The notes under the pieces: model-generated
The model's database searches: none
What the model was told of the DNA's origin: nothing
The model's input: the letters and a program-made list of their open reading frames with translations, nothing else
Origin: Ascaphus truei
Lineage: Eukaryota > Chordata > Amphibia > Anura > Ascaphidae
Length of the DNA: 64,000 nt
Reading direction: 5' to 3'
Assembly: GCA_036426205.1 (NCBI GenBank)
Contig: CM071586.1
Coordinates: forward strand, 8,924,219 to 8,988,218
Made by a program: the position numbers and the translations under genes
Part shown: in pieces, positions 9,840 through 21,349 of the stretch
Position numbering within the stretch: position 1 is the stretch's first letter
How the letters are laid out: every line of letters begins with the position of its first letter

Positions 9840-12360
9840 CTTAATGCTCCTCTCACCCTGCCCCCCCCCCCCCCCACTGCGATTCTCACCACCATCCCCC
9901 CTGTCATTGTCACTCCCATCCCAGTCACTCACCCCCACCTCTCTGGCCTTCTCACGCCCACCCCCTTCCTGTCATTCTATTCCCCACACCCCCTCCCTGT
10001 CAGTCACACCCACCCCCCTTACTGTCAATCGCCCCCAACACGTCACTTTCACTCCGTCACTCACCTCCACCCCGTCTCTCCAACTCCCCCTCCCTGTCAC
10101 TCATCCCCACACCCTTCACTCTCATTCCTCGTCCCTGTCATTCTAACACCCACACCCCTCCTCCTCCCCCCTGTCATTCTCAACCCATCATCATTCACAC
10201 CCCCATCCCCCACCTGTGATATGCTAACCACCCCCATCACTGTCCTTCTCACCCCCTCGCTGTCACTCACTTCTTGTCATTGTCATTCTACACCAATACT
10301 CCCTTTCTGTTACTCACCCCCAACCCCCTCCCTGTCACTCACCCCAACACCCCCTTCTGTTATTGTTACCCCCACTCTCCTCCTCCCTGTGATTCTCCAC
10401 ACCCATCCCATTTTTACCCTCACCCCCGCCATTCTAACTCCCTCACCCAGTCAGTCATTCTAACATTCTCACGCCCACCCTCCCGGTCATTATCACCACT
10501 ACCACCCCAGTCATTCTCACCCCTTCCCTCCCCCATCATTCTCACCGTCACTCCCCCTCCCCATAATTCTCCCCCCTCTCCACTGTCATTATAACCCCTT
10601 CCCTCCATCATTCTCACACCCCCGTCACGCTCACCCGACTTCCCCGCCTCCCCTCTTCTATGGTCATTATAACCAAATACTCCTTGACATTTTAACCCTC
10701 ACCCCTTCCCTGTCATTCACATCCTCACCCTCCCTGTCATATCTCTCAGCTCCACCCTCACCCCGCCATTCTCTCCTTAACCCCACCATTCTCACCTCAA
10801 CGTCGTTCTCACCCCCACCACCCACGTCAATCTCACCCCCACCACCCACGTCAATCTCCCCCCCACCACCCACCCCTTTCATTTTCAGCTCCCACCCTTT
10901 TCATTCTCACTTCCCCTCCCTGTCATTCTCATCCCTACTCTCTCTCCTGTCATTCCCACTCCCCTTGTCACTCATCCCCAACCCTCCCTCGTCATTCTCA
11001 ACCCCCTTCAGTGCCACTCAACCCCTCCCTGTAATTCTCACCGCCACCCTCCCCGTTATTCTCACCGCCACCCTCCCCCGTTATTCTCACCGCCACCCAC
11101 CCCCATCATTTTCACCGCCACCCTCCCCCGTCATTCTCACCCCAAACCCCCTCCCCCGTCATTCTCACCCCAAATCCCCTTCCATAATTCTTACCCCAAA
11201 CACCCCCTCCCTGACATTCTCCCCCACATGTCACTCACCCTCCACCCTTGTCATTCCCGCAGCCACCTCCCGTCATTCCCGCAGCCACCCCACCGTCAAC
11301 CCAAACCCCCTCCCCCGTCATTCTCACCCCAAACCCCCTCCCCCGTCATTCTCACCCCAAACCACCTCCCCCGTCATTCTCACCCCAAACCCCCTCCCCC
11401 GTCATTCTCACCCCAAACCCCCTCCCCGTCATTTCTCACCCCCAAATCCCCCTTCCACATTCTCACCATCTCCCCGCAATCCCCTTCCATCATTCTCATC
11501 TCACCCCAACACCCCCCTCCCTGACATTCCCCACCACATGTCACCTCACCCTCCACCCTTGTCCATTCCCGCAGCCACCCCACGCCCCACCGTCACCCAA
11601 CCCCCCTCCCCCTTGCTCTCACCCCAAATCCCCTTCCATCATTCTCACCCCAAATCCCCTTCCATCATTCTCACCCCAAACACCCCCTCCCTGACATTCC
11701 CCACCACATGTCACTCACCCTCCACCCTTGTCATTCCCGCAGCCACCCCACCGTCACCCCAACCCCTCCCCCGTCATTCTCACCCCAAACCCCCTCCCTC
11801 GTCATTCTCACCCCAAACCCCCTCCCTGTCATTCTCACCCCAAACACCCCCTCCCTGACATTCTCCCCCACATGTCACTCACCCCCAGCTCCCCTGTCCT
11901 TCTCACCCCCAGCTCCCCTGTCCTTCTCACCCCCAGCTCCCCTGTCCTTCTCACCCCCAGCTCCCCTGTCCTTCTCACCCCCAGCTCCCCTGTTCTTCTC
12001 ACCCCCAGCTCCCCTGTCATACTCACCCCCCCTCCCCCATCACTCACACCTACCTCCCCTATCACTCACACCTACCTCCCCTATCACTCACACCTACCTC
12101 CACTATAATTCTCGCACCCCCCCCCCTGTCTCTTCTCCACCACCTCCTGTCTCCTCCCACCCCCTGTCATTCATCCACCACCCCCTGTCATTCATCCACC
12201 ACCTCCTGTCATTCATCCACCACCTCCTGTCATTCATCCACCACCCCCTGTCATTCATCCACCACCCCACCACCCCCTGTCATTCATCCACCACCCCCTG
12301 TCATTCATCCACCACCCCCTGTCATTCATCCACCACCCCCTGTCATTCTCACGCTCATCC
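9840..12360. repeat. C-rich minisatellite complex
   Basis: Highly pyrimidine-rich tandem arrays. Units include GTCATTCTCACCCCAAACCC (about 27 bp, 11130-11870), CACCCCCAGCTCCCCTGTCC (about 24 bp, at least six copies, 11879-12025) and CACCCCCTGTCATTCATC (about 21 bp, 12160-12350). Long Pro/Ser/His open frames across it arise from the repeat composition and are not genes. A degraded counterpart lies at 17300-19180. Confidence 0.85.
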
Positions 12361-12479
12361 ACCACATTAAATAAACGCTGCAGTACTGGTGGTGGAAAAG
12401 ACACAAGAAAATAATAGTGTGTTAGAATATATATAAAGAGCTGATCACTTCCTACCTGCCAGCAGTACTTTCGCGACAC

Positions 12480-12740
12480 ACTGAACCTCTACACGACTGG
12501 CTGTTTTCGGTCATGTGATCTGTCTCCTTCTCAGCCGGCGTTTTCTGGGAGTTGTAGTTCTGTGTCCTATTACTCAGCACGGAACTCTGGGAGTTGTACT
12601 CCTACTGCATATTCAGTCTTTTAACGGCTAAACAGAAGGACCACAAATCCCAGAGTCCCCGAGATCATGACGTCAATCAAAGGTCAACCAATCGAAGCAC
12701 AGAGTGCCTCCCATCCCCCACATGCTGCAGCTGCCCCCAG
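12480..12740 (+). promoter_or_regulatory. Promoter and 5' non-coding exon, copy A
   Basis: TATA-less promoter-like cluster: CTGGGAGTTGTAGTTC (12545-12560) and CTCTGGGAGTTGTACT (12585-12600) are reverse forms of the ACTACAACTCCCAG element bound by ZNF143 in vertebrates. ACAAATCCCAGAG follows at 12642, a full CRE TGACGTCA at 12668-12675 and a CCAAT box at 12688-12692. A splice-donor sequence CCCCAG|GTAGGC at 12740/12741 suggests the end of a 5' untranslated exon. It lies 3.2 kb upstream of the first coding exon of the zinc-finger gene, so it is its likely promoter. Transcription itself cannot be seen. Confidence 0.6.
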
Positions 12741-12982
12741 GTAGGCGGCGATGCTGTGTTTCTTGTTTGTATGTAACATAGTTACACTTATTAATGCAAC
12801 GGCTGCTGCTGATATTTAAATGAATGATTTATTGTATGTTTAATCTGTATTGGACACAGAGGACACACAGTCCCTTCATTCTTTCCCCCCACTGGCAGGG
12901 TGACACCGAAATTCTGTCCTTGTCTTTGACTGCAGGATGATATATATCCCTCATCTTTGTAAGTGATGAGGTGAAAGAAAAG

Positions 12983-13014
<32 letters not shown>

Positions 13015-13066
13015 CCACCACACACACACCCCACACACACCACACACACACACACCATAATACGAT
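12983..13066. repeat. (TA)n/(CA)n microsatellite, copy A
   Basis: An alternating TA run followed by a CA-rich run, downstream of the promoter. The equivalent tract in copy B is at about 19797-19850. Confidence 0.9.
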
Positions 13067-13099
13067 TCGCGGTGTGTGTATATATCAGGCCTGCCAACA

Positions 13100-13660
13100 C
13101 GCGGCCCGACCGCACTCTGTGTGGCCCGCGGCTTCTTTCCCCCCTTCCTTCCTCCTCCGAGTCCGCCTCTCCCTCCGCCTACGCCAGGCCTGCACAACAC
13201 GCGGCCCGCAGACCGCATGCACTCACTGTGCGGCCCGCGGCGGCTTTCCCCCTCCTACTTCCTCCCGAATCCGCTCCTGCTCTGCCTCCCCCGCCAGAGT
13301 CCGCTCTCCCCCCCCCCCGAGTCCTGTCTCCCTTCCGCCTCCGGAGTCCGCCTCCCCCCCCCCGAATACGCCCTCCCCCCCCCTTCTCCCCAGTCCGCCT
13401 CCCCCCCCTCCCCGAGTCCGCCTCCCCCCCCCCCTCCCCTAGTCCGCCTCCCCCCCCCCCTCCCCGAGTCCTGCCCCCCTCCCCCCCTCCCCTCCCCCAC
13501 CCTGAGTCCGCCTCCCCCCCCCTCCCCTCTCCCGCCTCATCCCCCCCCCTCCCCGTTTCCGCTCCCCCCCCCTCCCCGTTTCCGCTCCCCCCTCCCGAGT
13601 CCGCTCGTATCCCCCCGAGTCCGCCTCCCCACCCCCGAGTCCGCCGCTCTTAGGACTGCA
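13100..13660. repeat. C-rich minisatellite (GAGTCCGCCTCCCC), copy A
   Basis: Tandem units around GAGTCCGCCTCCCCCC with variable C runs, CpG-rich. The counterpart in copy B spans about 20090-20490. Proline-rich open frames here are compositional. Confidence 0.85.
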
Positions 13661-13737
13661 GGTAGGAGCGCGCTCTAGCAGGCACGGAACGTTTCCTGCA
13701 GTCCTGCCTGCTCTAACTGCCGCGAGATGAGTGAGGT

Positions 13738-14110
13738 ACGGGGGGGGGGGGGGGTTTTTGAGGTACAGGGGGCTTGATGTGTGGGTGCATGGGGGGGGTT
13801 GATGTGAGTGCTGGGGGGTTGATGTGAGGTGCAGGGGGGGTTGATGTGAAGGTGCAGGGGGGGTTGATGTGAGGTGCGGGGGGTTGTGTGAGGTGCGGGG
13901 GGTTGAGTGGGTGGCGGGGGTTGATTGAGGTGCAGGGGTGTTTGATGTGAGGTGCGGGGGGTTGATGTGAGGTGCTTGGGGGTTAATGTGAGTTTAGGGG
14001 GGGATGATGTGAGGTGCAGGGGTTGTGATGTGGGTGGGGGTGTTGAGTGAGGTGCGGGGGTTGATTGAGGTGCGGGGGGTTGATTGAGGTGCATGGGGGG
14101 GAGGGTATGT
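13738..14110. repeat. G-rich minisatellite (GGGGTTGATGTGAGGTGC), copy A
   Basis: About 20-bp units GTTGATGTGAGGTGCGGGGG on the plus strand, immediately after the C-rich array, so strand composition flips at about 13700. Copy B: 20575-20880. Runs of G could form quadruplexes. Confidence 0.85.
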
Positions 14111-14139
14111 GTGTGGTGTGCAGGGGGTATTGGTGTGTT

Positions 14140-14365
14140 GTTTGTGGAGGGGGAGAGATGGGGGTATGAGGGGGAAGATGGGGGTATGAGAAGATAATGG
14201 GGAGTATCGCAAATGTTGATGATGAGGGGTGGCTGGGGGAGATATATGAAGATGATAGGGAGTGCTGGGGGGAGAATGATGATGTGCTGGTAAGATTGTG
14301 ATGAGGGATGCTGGGGGAGATATATGAAGATGATGAGGGGTGCTGGAGAGATATGATGATGTTGT
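14140..14365. repeat. GATGATGAGGGGTGCTGGGG minisatellite, copy A
   Basis: Units of roughly 35 bp built on GGGGGAGATATATGAAGATG. The counterpart lies at about 20920-21150 in copy B. Confidence 0.75.
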
Positions 14366-14574
14366 GTATGATTTTAAACCCATACGGACCCAAATCTGTT
14401 TTCCTTTGGAGCAGTTCGGCCCTTCTCCACTTAACGACGATTTGTGCAGGCCTGGTATATATATACACACACAACACACACATATATATACGTACATACA
14501 TGCATTAACTAACAGTTATAACAGTAGATGTCCACAAACACGTCCACAAGGAACAGAGCCCATTCATTGGAGTT

Positions 14575-14765
14575 TCTGACTACTAACTTGGATTGTAAGC
14601 TTTTCGGCCCCAGCGACTCCTTTTCCTCATGTCTATTTTTATGTATGAAGCGCTTTATTCCTATTATGTCACGTGTATTACTGCTGTAAAGCGCTACATA
14701 CATGGATGGCGTTTTAAAGGTTAATAAATAAAGATATACAGTACATACATAGATACATAATGAAT
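14575..14765 (+). mobile_element. L2-type LINE 3' tail, copy A
   Basis: Contains GATTGTAAGCTTTTCGGCCC, then TGTATTACTGCTGTAAAGCG and a terminal AATAAA with TACATACATA repeats. The same blocks in reverse orientation terminate the L2 element at 37560-37735, so this is an L2 3' UTR fragment. Copy B: 21350-21535. Confidence 0.6.
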
Positions 14766-14779
14766 ACAGATGTACCAAT

Positions 14780-15760
14780 GACTCAGATGACTCCTTGTAA
14801 AACAAATATATCACTGCGCTTCTCCGTTATAAGAGCATGCAGTGCTAGTGAAGCTAATTGGCCATACAAATGTGCAAAACAAAAAGTGAATCCCTGCGCT
14901 TCTCCCTTAGGGATAGCAATCAATTGGGAATATATATATTTATATATATATGTATGGTGTAAATACCTATAAGAAAAAGGAGACTTTGGTATACACTCCT
15001 TTTGATCAAATAATGCCAACCTGCTAACCACGTCAGGTAAGTACTCAAATAGCAGGTCCCTACGCTAAATGCATACTAGTGTTGTGAAATATGCCCGAGG
15101 AATGGGTTAAAATATCAAAGCATATGCTTATATAACCTAGTGCAATTAAAAACTGTATTTCCAGAACAGAAACTCACATGTCTGCAAGTGAAGTGAAATA
15201 ATAGGACCTGCTTGGGATTATATACCTAGAAGGGAGAGGGCTGCCTGCCACAAACTGCTCAATAAGCAGTTGCAGGGGATTGGCTAAATATATAAATTAC
15301 ACCATAGTAGTGTTGCCCTCTAGGAGCGTGCTGCTAAGGATAAAATCGGGCCAACGAAATAATGTAAAACAAATATAATCACGGCGTCTTCTCGTATAAG
15401 GAGGCATGCACTAGTGAAAGAATTGGCCAAACGTACAAAACAAAAAGTGAATCCCTGAACTTTCCCTTAGGAGAATCCCTACAACTGCTTATTGAGCAGT
15501 TTGTGGCAGGCCAGCCCCTTCCCCTTCTAGGTAATAATCCCCAAGCAATGAGTCCATTATTTCACTTCACTTGCAGACATGTGAGTTTGTCTGGTAAATA
15601 CCAGTTTTTAACTGCACTAGGTTATATAGCATATGCTTTGATATTTTAACCCATTCTGGCTCTTTCACAACACAAGTATGATTTAGCGTAGGGACCTGCT
15701 ATTGAGACTTACCTGACGTGGTTAGCAGGCTGGCATTATCAGATGACTCCTTCACATCTG
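14780..15760. repeat. Complex inverted repeat, copy A
   Basis: The segment from about 14983 to 15290 recurs in reverse complement at about 15474-15760 (shared blocks include CACATGTCTGCAAGTGAAGT and CTGCTTATTGAGCAGTT). A roughly 115-bp block starting TGTAAAACAAATATAATCAC occurs directly twice (about 14797 and 15362). This is probably a non-autonomous foldback unit placed just before the coding exon. Copy B: 21545-22530. Confidence 0.6.
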
Positions 15761-15916
15761 GTCCTTCGACTAGATGGTAACACAGACTGATACCCATAGT
15801 CTTTTCTTACTTCCCACAATGACACAGACACAAAAAGACCCTCCCCCCTCACATCTGTACTTCTCACACCTTTCCCATTCTCTTAAATCCTGGGAGTATC
15901 TGACTAACTCACGAAG

Positions 15917-15995
15917 ATGGGAGAAGGATAAGAATAAGATGACAGAGAGGATCCTTGAATCATACTTTGCGATCATCTACTTAATGACTGGAGAG
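15917..15995 (+). pseudogene. First coding exon of KRAB/FAX zinc-finger gene, copy A, frame broken
   Basis: Same sequence as the intact exon at 22697-22774, but with an extra G after the ATG, an extra T, a missing A and one substitution. The reading from the ATG meets a stop after four codons. The donor GAG|GTGAGT is retained. The three indels in 79 bases beside an otherwise conserved exon look more like sequencing error than slow decay, so the true genomic exon could be intact. Confidence 0.7.
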
Positions 15996-16320
15996 GTGAG
16001 TGCTACTAATTGCCATCGTTGTTGTAAGACTCTCCTTCCAAATTCGGATAAAGGGAAATCATCACCGTTCCAGGACTCTCCAGCACGGGACCATGATAAG
16101 AAGATATTGCCACACATGCGCATACCCGTTTCAGCATTGGCAAACGCCACACATCTAGGTGCATGGTAAAATGTTGCAGAGGTAGTTATATACACTCACC
16201 AATTCATTTATGGAATCTATGATGTTACGAGGCTGTACATTATGTGAAATACTTCACGAGGTTCCCAAAGCTACAAATAAATGCATGGATATACAAAATG
16301 CTAAATAATACTGATATCCA

Positions 16321-16470
16321 GGTTGGCCAAATAATGCCTCAAGAGCCTCCAACAGGCCACATTTTAAGGAATCCGTGCTTCAGCACATGTGGCGATTGAG
16401 CCACCTGTGCTCAAGCACGATATCCTTAAAACTAGCTTGTTGAGGGCTCTTGAGGTGTTTGGTTACCTCT
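16321..16470. mobile_element. Hairpin MITE, copy A
   Basis: Long imperfect hairpin: CTCAAGAGCCTCCAACAGGC ... AAGGATATCCGTGCTTCAGC folds onto GCTCAAGCACGGATATCC ... GTTGAGGGCTCTTGAG around a short loop. This is a common amphibian-type foldback repeat. Copy B (about 23092-23245) preserves the arms better. Confidence 0.65.
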
Positions 16471-17039
16471 GCTATATACTCACACAGCTCTTGTTTTTAA
16501 GGATCTGATTAAAAACATAACTTCTGTACAAGGATATTCAACCAAGTGTATGACAAACAATAATGATCAGGATGTAAGAAAGCGGAATAGAAGTTTTGTT
16601 GGTGATGCATTTGCCATGCTATTTGTTTTTCCATTTGTGTCAAATAGAATTGAAAATAATACGGCACAATTCGTAGAATTTAACAATAAACAGTTATATG
16701 GTAGCCAACAGTGGCTGTCTCTGGTGTGCTCAAAAAACTTTCTAGAAACTTAGCTGCATGGATAAACGTGTAAAAATTAAGCGCAATAGAGTGGCAAACA
16801 ACAATGAAGTGACAATGGTGGTTAAGTGCAGTTGAATACATATCTCATAGGTAGATGAATGACTCGCAACGCCTCCTCTTTCGAATTAAGTACGAGGAGA
16901 AATAGCATAATACAGTTTTTTAATGGACATACACGCAAAGATGGAAGAGAAAAGATTGAGCACTCACATTGCCCCAAACTTTAAAGCATTGAGTGCTGTA
17001 AGGGCACAATTCACATCACTCTGAATCACACGAAAGTCT

Positions 17040-17300
17040 CACTCAAGAACTCATCACTTTGATGAATGCTCCTCCGCGTAGCCTGGATCCTCCTATCCTC
17101 GTTGGCTATTGGCATCAGTGTTGTTGGCACTTCACCGTTCTCTCGCGCAGCTGCAGTACGTGTGGCTCACCGGTGGATAGGACTTTCGTTGCCGGTCTAC
17201 GCGGGATCCTCAGAAAGTTTCAAAAACCCGTACGCGTTTCGGGCCTTCTCCTTGTTACGGTCTTCCTCAGGGGATTGGGGGTGTGAATTGTCTGCTCTAC
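17040..17300 (-). repeat. PLE-type terminal repeat with hammerhead-like motif, copy A
   Basis: Read on the minus strand, 17273-17227 gives CCTGAGGAAG, a short insert and CCCGAAACGCGTAC. CTGAGGA fits the hammerhead consensus CUGANGA and GAAAC fits the second core strand. Such motifs mark the terminal repeats of PLEs and related units. The counterpart in copy B reads more cleanly. Confidence 0.5.
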
Positions 17301-19315
17301 CCTTGTCGGGATGAAATTCTATTCTTCCTCGTCAATCCCATAACATCTCTCTACATGTCAGTTAACCCACTCCTCCTTGTCAATCATCCCAACTCCGTAC
17401 CCTCGTAATTATCAACCCCTTCAGATGCCACTACAACCATCTAACCTGTATAATTTTCTTGTCACAGAAGCAACCTTCTACCCGTTATCGTACGTATTCA
17501 CCGCACACCATCCCAAGTTATTCTCCCCCCACCCTCTTTTTTGCCACCACACCCATCATTATCACGCCCACCCGCTCCCCCCGTGTTAGTTCTCACCCAA
17601 ACGACCGTCCCTTGACTCCCGGCCTCCCGCGTCATCTGCACCCTCAAATCCCCTTGTCCATTTTAACGGGGGCATGACTCCCCATTATTTCACCCCTGTC
17701 CTTCCCCTCCACACTGCTTAGAATTCCTGCCCCCCACATGTCACTCACCCGCCACCCGTGTCATTTACCCCGCATGCGTTCCAATGTATATCAGAGAGAG
17801 TTGTCAGACACATCTTATACGTGTGCGTACAAAAGGAGAAAGAATTGTATAACAAAGGTATATGGTTCAGTATATTTAAATGAGAGAAGAAAGTTGAAGA
17901 ATAATTATTTATTGAATTGTGTTTAAAAGTACTTTGTTTCCCCAATCTTCTTTTATTTTAATTCTCCGAACAGCCCCTAGTTCCCCATCCGTTCAAACCC
18001 ACTTGTAAACCCCCTATCTCCCGGGTTGTTACGTTTTTTTTTCGCGTTCGTCGCGTCATTCTCACCCCAAATCCCTTACCCCCCGTCTCCTTCTTCTTCT
18101 CATTCTCAGCCCCAAACATCCTTTCCCTCGTTTCTTCTTTTATTTTCTCACCCCTAAACCCTCCTGTCCCCCCGGCTCCATAGTTCTCACACTCAAAAAC
18201 CCCCTCCTCCCCGTGATTATTCTGTCACCCCAAAAGGACTCACGGCCATCATTCGAACCCCGCAAAGCCCCGAGCCATTCATTATAACCCCAAACACACC
18301 CCCATACACCTCAGGTGACATTCCCACCCAAATGTCATCTCATACTACCCGTCCACCATATTGTCATTTATTTCCCGCAGCCACCCTCAACGTCACCCCG
18401 AAACCCTTCCTAACACCCCGTCATTATTCACCCCAATCCATACCCTCCATCATTCTCACCCAAATCCCTACCATCATTCTCCACACCCAAACACCCCCTC
18501 CCTGACATTCCCCACACATGTCACTCACCCTCCACCCTGTGTATTCCCTCGAGCACCCCACCGTCACCCCCAACACCCCCCCCGCACTTCCCAAACTCCC
18601 CCTCCCGTCATTCTCACCCCAAACCCCTCCCTGCTCATCCTCACCCCAAACACCCCCTCCCTGACATTCTCCCCACATGTCATCTCACCCCCAGCATCAT
18701 GTCCTTCCTCCTTGTACTCCCCCAGTCCCCTGTCCTTCTCACCCCAGCTCCCCTGTCCTTCTACACCCCCAGCTCCCTGTCCTATCTCCCCCAAGCTCCC
18801 TGTTTCTTCTACCAGGTAGACAAACACCCCCCTCCCCCCTATTCACTCACCTACCACAGCCCCTATCACTCACACACCACGCCTGGGCACCTGCAGCACC
18901 CCTAACACTCCACTACATAGTTTGATTCTCGTCAATCCACGCCCCCCCCTGTCTTTCATTCATCCACCCACTCCTGTCATTCATCCACACCCCCTGTCCT
19001 TCATCACCCCCCCCCTGTCATTCACCACTACACACTCTGTCATTTCATCCACACCTCCTGTCATTCAATCCAGTTTGTCCACCCCTTGTCATGCATCCAC
19101 CGACCCCACCTGTCATTCATCCACCACCCCCTGTCATTCATCCACCACCCCCTGTCATTCTCACGCTCATCCACCACATTAAATAAACGCTGCAGTACTG
19201 TGTGGAAAAGACACAAGAAATAATAGTGTGTTAGAATATATATAAAGAGCTATGATCACTTCCTACCTGCAGCAGTACTTTGCGCAGACACACTGAACCT
19301 CTACACTGACTGGCT

Positions 19316-19554
19316 GTTTTCGGTCATGTGATCTGTCTCCTTCTCAGCCGGCGTTTCTGGGAGTTGTAGTTCTGTGTCCTATTACTCAGCACGGAACTCT
19401 GGGAGTTGTACTCCTACTGCATATTCAGTCTTTTAACGGCTAAAACAGAAGGACCACAAATCCCAGAGTCCCTCGAGATCATGACGTCAATCAAAGGTCA
19501 ACCAATCGAAGCACAGAGTGCCTCCCATCCCCCACATGCTGCAGCTGCCCCCAG
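19316..19554 (+). promoter_or_regulatory. Promoter and 5' non-coding exon, copy B
   Basis: Duplicate of the copy A promoter: CTGGGAGTTGTAGTTC at 19357-19372, a second CTGGGAGTTGTACTCC shortly after, the CRE TGACGTCA at 19482-19489, a CCAAT box at 19502-19506, and the donor CCCCAG|GTAGGC with the exon ending at 19554. It is 3.1 kb upstream of the intact first coding exon, so it is the better candidate for driving the gene as assembled. Motif identities are from known vertebrate consensus sites; activity is inferred. Confidence 0.6.
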
Positions 19555-19795
19555 GTAGGCGGCGATGCTGTGTTTCTTGTTTGTATGTAACATAGTTACA
19601 CTTATATAATGCAACGGCTGCTGCTGATATTTAAATGAATGATTTATTGTATGTTTAATCTGTATTGGACACAGAGGACACACAGTCCCTCATATCTGTC
19701 CCTCCCACTGCAGGGTGACACCGAAATTCTGTCCTTGTCTTTGACTGCAGGATGATATATATCCCTCATCTTTGTAAGGATGAGGTGAAAGAAAA

Positions 19796-19850
<55 letters not shown>

Positions 19851-20089
19851 ACAACCAGACCTTAAATATACGCGTGTGCTGTGTATTTGTATAATCAGGA
19901 CTGCAAAACCGCGGCAAATGTCAGAAAGAAATAAATAACTGTGTGGCCAAGAAGGAAGTTACTCTCAGCTCAGTGCACATATCTTCATACCTCACGAGTA
20001 AGAACTCCTCCCATCCTTGGGAGTAGGTCATCTACGCCAGCCACAACCCAAAGGCCTGCACAACACGCGGCCCGCAGACCGCATGCACT

Positions 20090-21150
20090 CACTCTTGCGG
20101 CCCGCGGCGGCTTTCCCTCCTACTTTCCTCCCGAACCGCTCCTGCTTCTGCCTCCCGCCAGAGTCCGCTCTCCCCCCCCCCCAGTTCTCTGTCCCCTTGC
20201 CGCCTCCGGAGTCCGCCTCCCCCCCCCCAGATACTCCCCTCCCAGTCGCTCCCCCCCCCTCCCCGTAGCGCTCCCCCCTCGTCGCCTCACCCCCCCCTCC
20301 CCGGTCAGCCTCCCCCCCAGTCCCCTCCCCCTCCCGAGTCCGCTCCCCCCCCCTCCCCGAGTCCGCCTCCCCCCCCCCTCCCCGAGTCCGCCTCACCCCC
20401 CCCTCCCGAGTTCCCGCCTCCCCGACCATCCCCAGCCGCCCTCCCGACTCTCCCCCCGAGTCCGCCTCCCCACCCCCGAGTCCGCTCTTAGGACTGCAGG
20501 GTAGGAGCGCGCTCTAGCAGGCACGGAACGTTCCTGCAGTCCTGCCTGCTCTACTGCCGCGAGATGAGGTGTGGTACGGGGGGGGGGGGGGGTTATTGAG
20601 GTACAGGGGGCTTGATGTGTGGTGCAGGGGGGGGTTGATGTGAGGTGCTGGGGGGTTGATGTGAGGTGCAGGGGGGGTAGGGGGGGTTATGTGAGGGCAG
20701 GGGGTGTTGATGTGAGGTGCGGGGGGTTGATGTGAGGTGCTTGGGGGTTAATGTGAGGTTTAGGGGGGGATGATGTGAGGTGCAGGGGGTGTTGATGTGA
20801 GGTGCAGGGGGTGTTGATGTGAGGTGCGGGGGGTTGATGTGAGGTGCGGGGGGTTGATGTGAGGTGCATGGGGGGGAGGTATGTGTGTGGTGTGCAGGGG
20901 GGTATTGTGTGTTGTTTGTGGAGGGGGAGAGATGGGGGTATGAGGGGGAGAGATGGGGGTATGAGAGATAGATGGGGAGTATCGCAAATGTTGATGATGA
21001 GGGGTGCTGGGGGAGATATATGAAGATGATGAGGGGTGCTGGGGGAGATATGATGATGGGTGCTGGGAGAGATTGATGATGAGGGATGCTGGGGGAGATA
21101 TATGAAGATGATGAGGGGTGCTGGAGGAGAGATGATGATGATGTTGATGA
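20090..21150. repeat. C-rich, G-rich and GATGA minisatellites, copy B
   Basis: Counterparts of 13100-14365 in the same order: GAGTCCGCCTCCCC units (20090-20490), GTTGATGTGAGGTGC units (20575-20880), GATATATGAAGATGATGAGG units (20920-21150). Unit numbers differ from copy A. Confidence 0.8.
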
Positions 21151-21349
21151 TTTTACCCATACGGCCCAAATCTGTTTTCCTTGGAGCAGTTCGGCCCTTC
21201 TCACTTAACGAGTTGTGCAGGCCTGGTATATATATACACACACACACACACATATATATACGTACATACATGCATTAACTAACAGTATAACAGTAGATGT
21301 CCACAAACACGTCCACAAGGACCAGAGCCCATTCATTGAGTTTCTGACT

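Larger units (their letters stand above)
10960..17300 (+). repeat. Tandem duplication, copy A
   Basis: Aligned by eye block for block with 17301-24042: C-rich minisatellite, promoter and 5' exon, (TA)n/(CA)n tract, C-rich then G-rich minisatellites, L2 tail, inverted repeat, first coding exon, hairpin MITE and hammerhead-like terminal repeat, in the same order and orientation. Differences are dominated by one-base insertions and deletions. Either this is a true tandem duplication, or two haplotypes or a noisy long-read gap fill were placed in series. Confidence 0.8.

Noticed and set aside
9822..12370. Long Pro/Ser/His-rich open frames on both strands
   Set aside because: They follow the minisatellite unit exactly, occur in several frames at once, and lack any domain or splice context.
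13072..13678. Proline-rich open frames of up to 200 residues
   Set aside because: Compositional product of the C-rich GAGTCCGCC array; counterparts shift frame in copy B.
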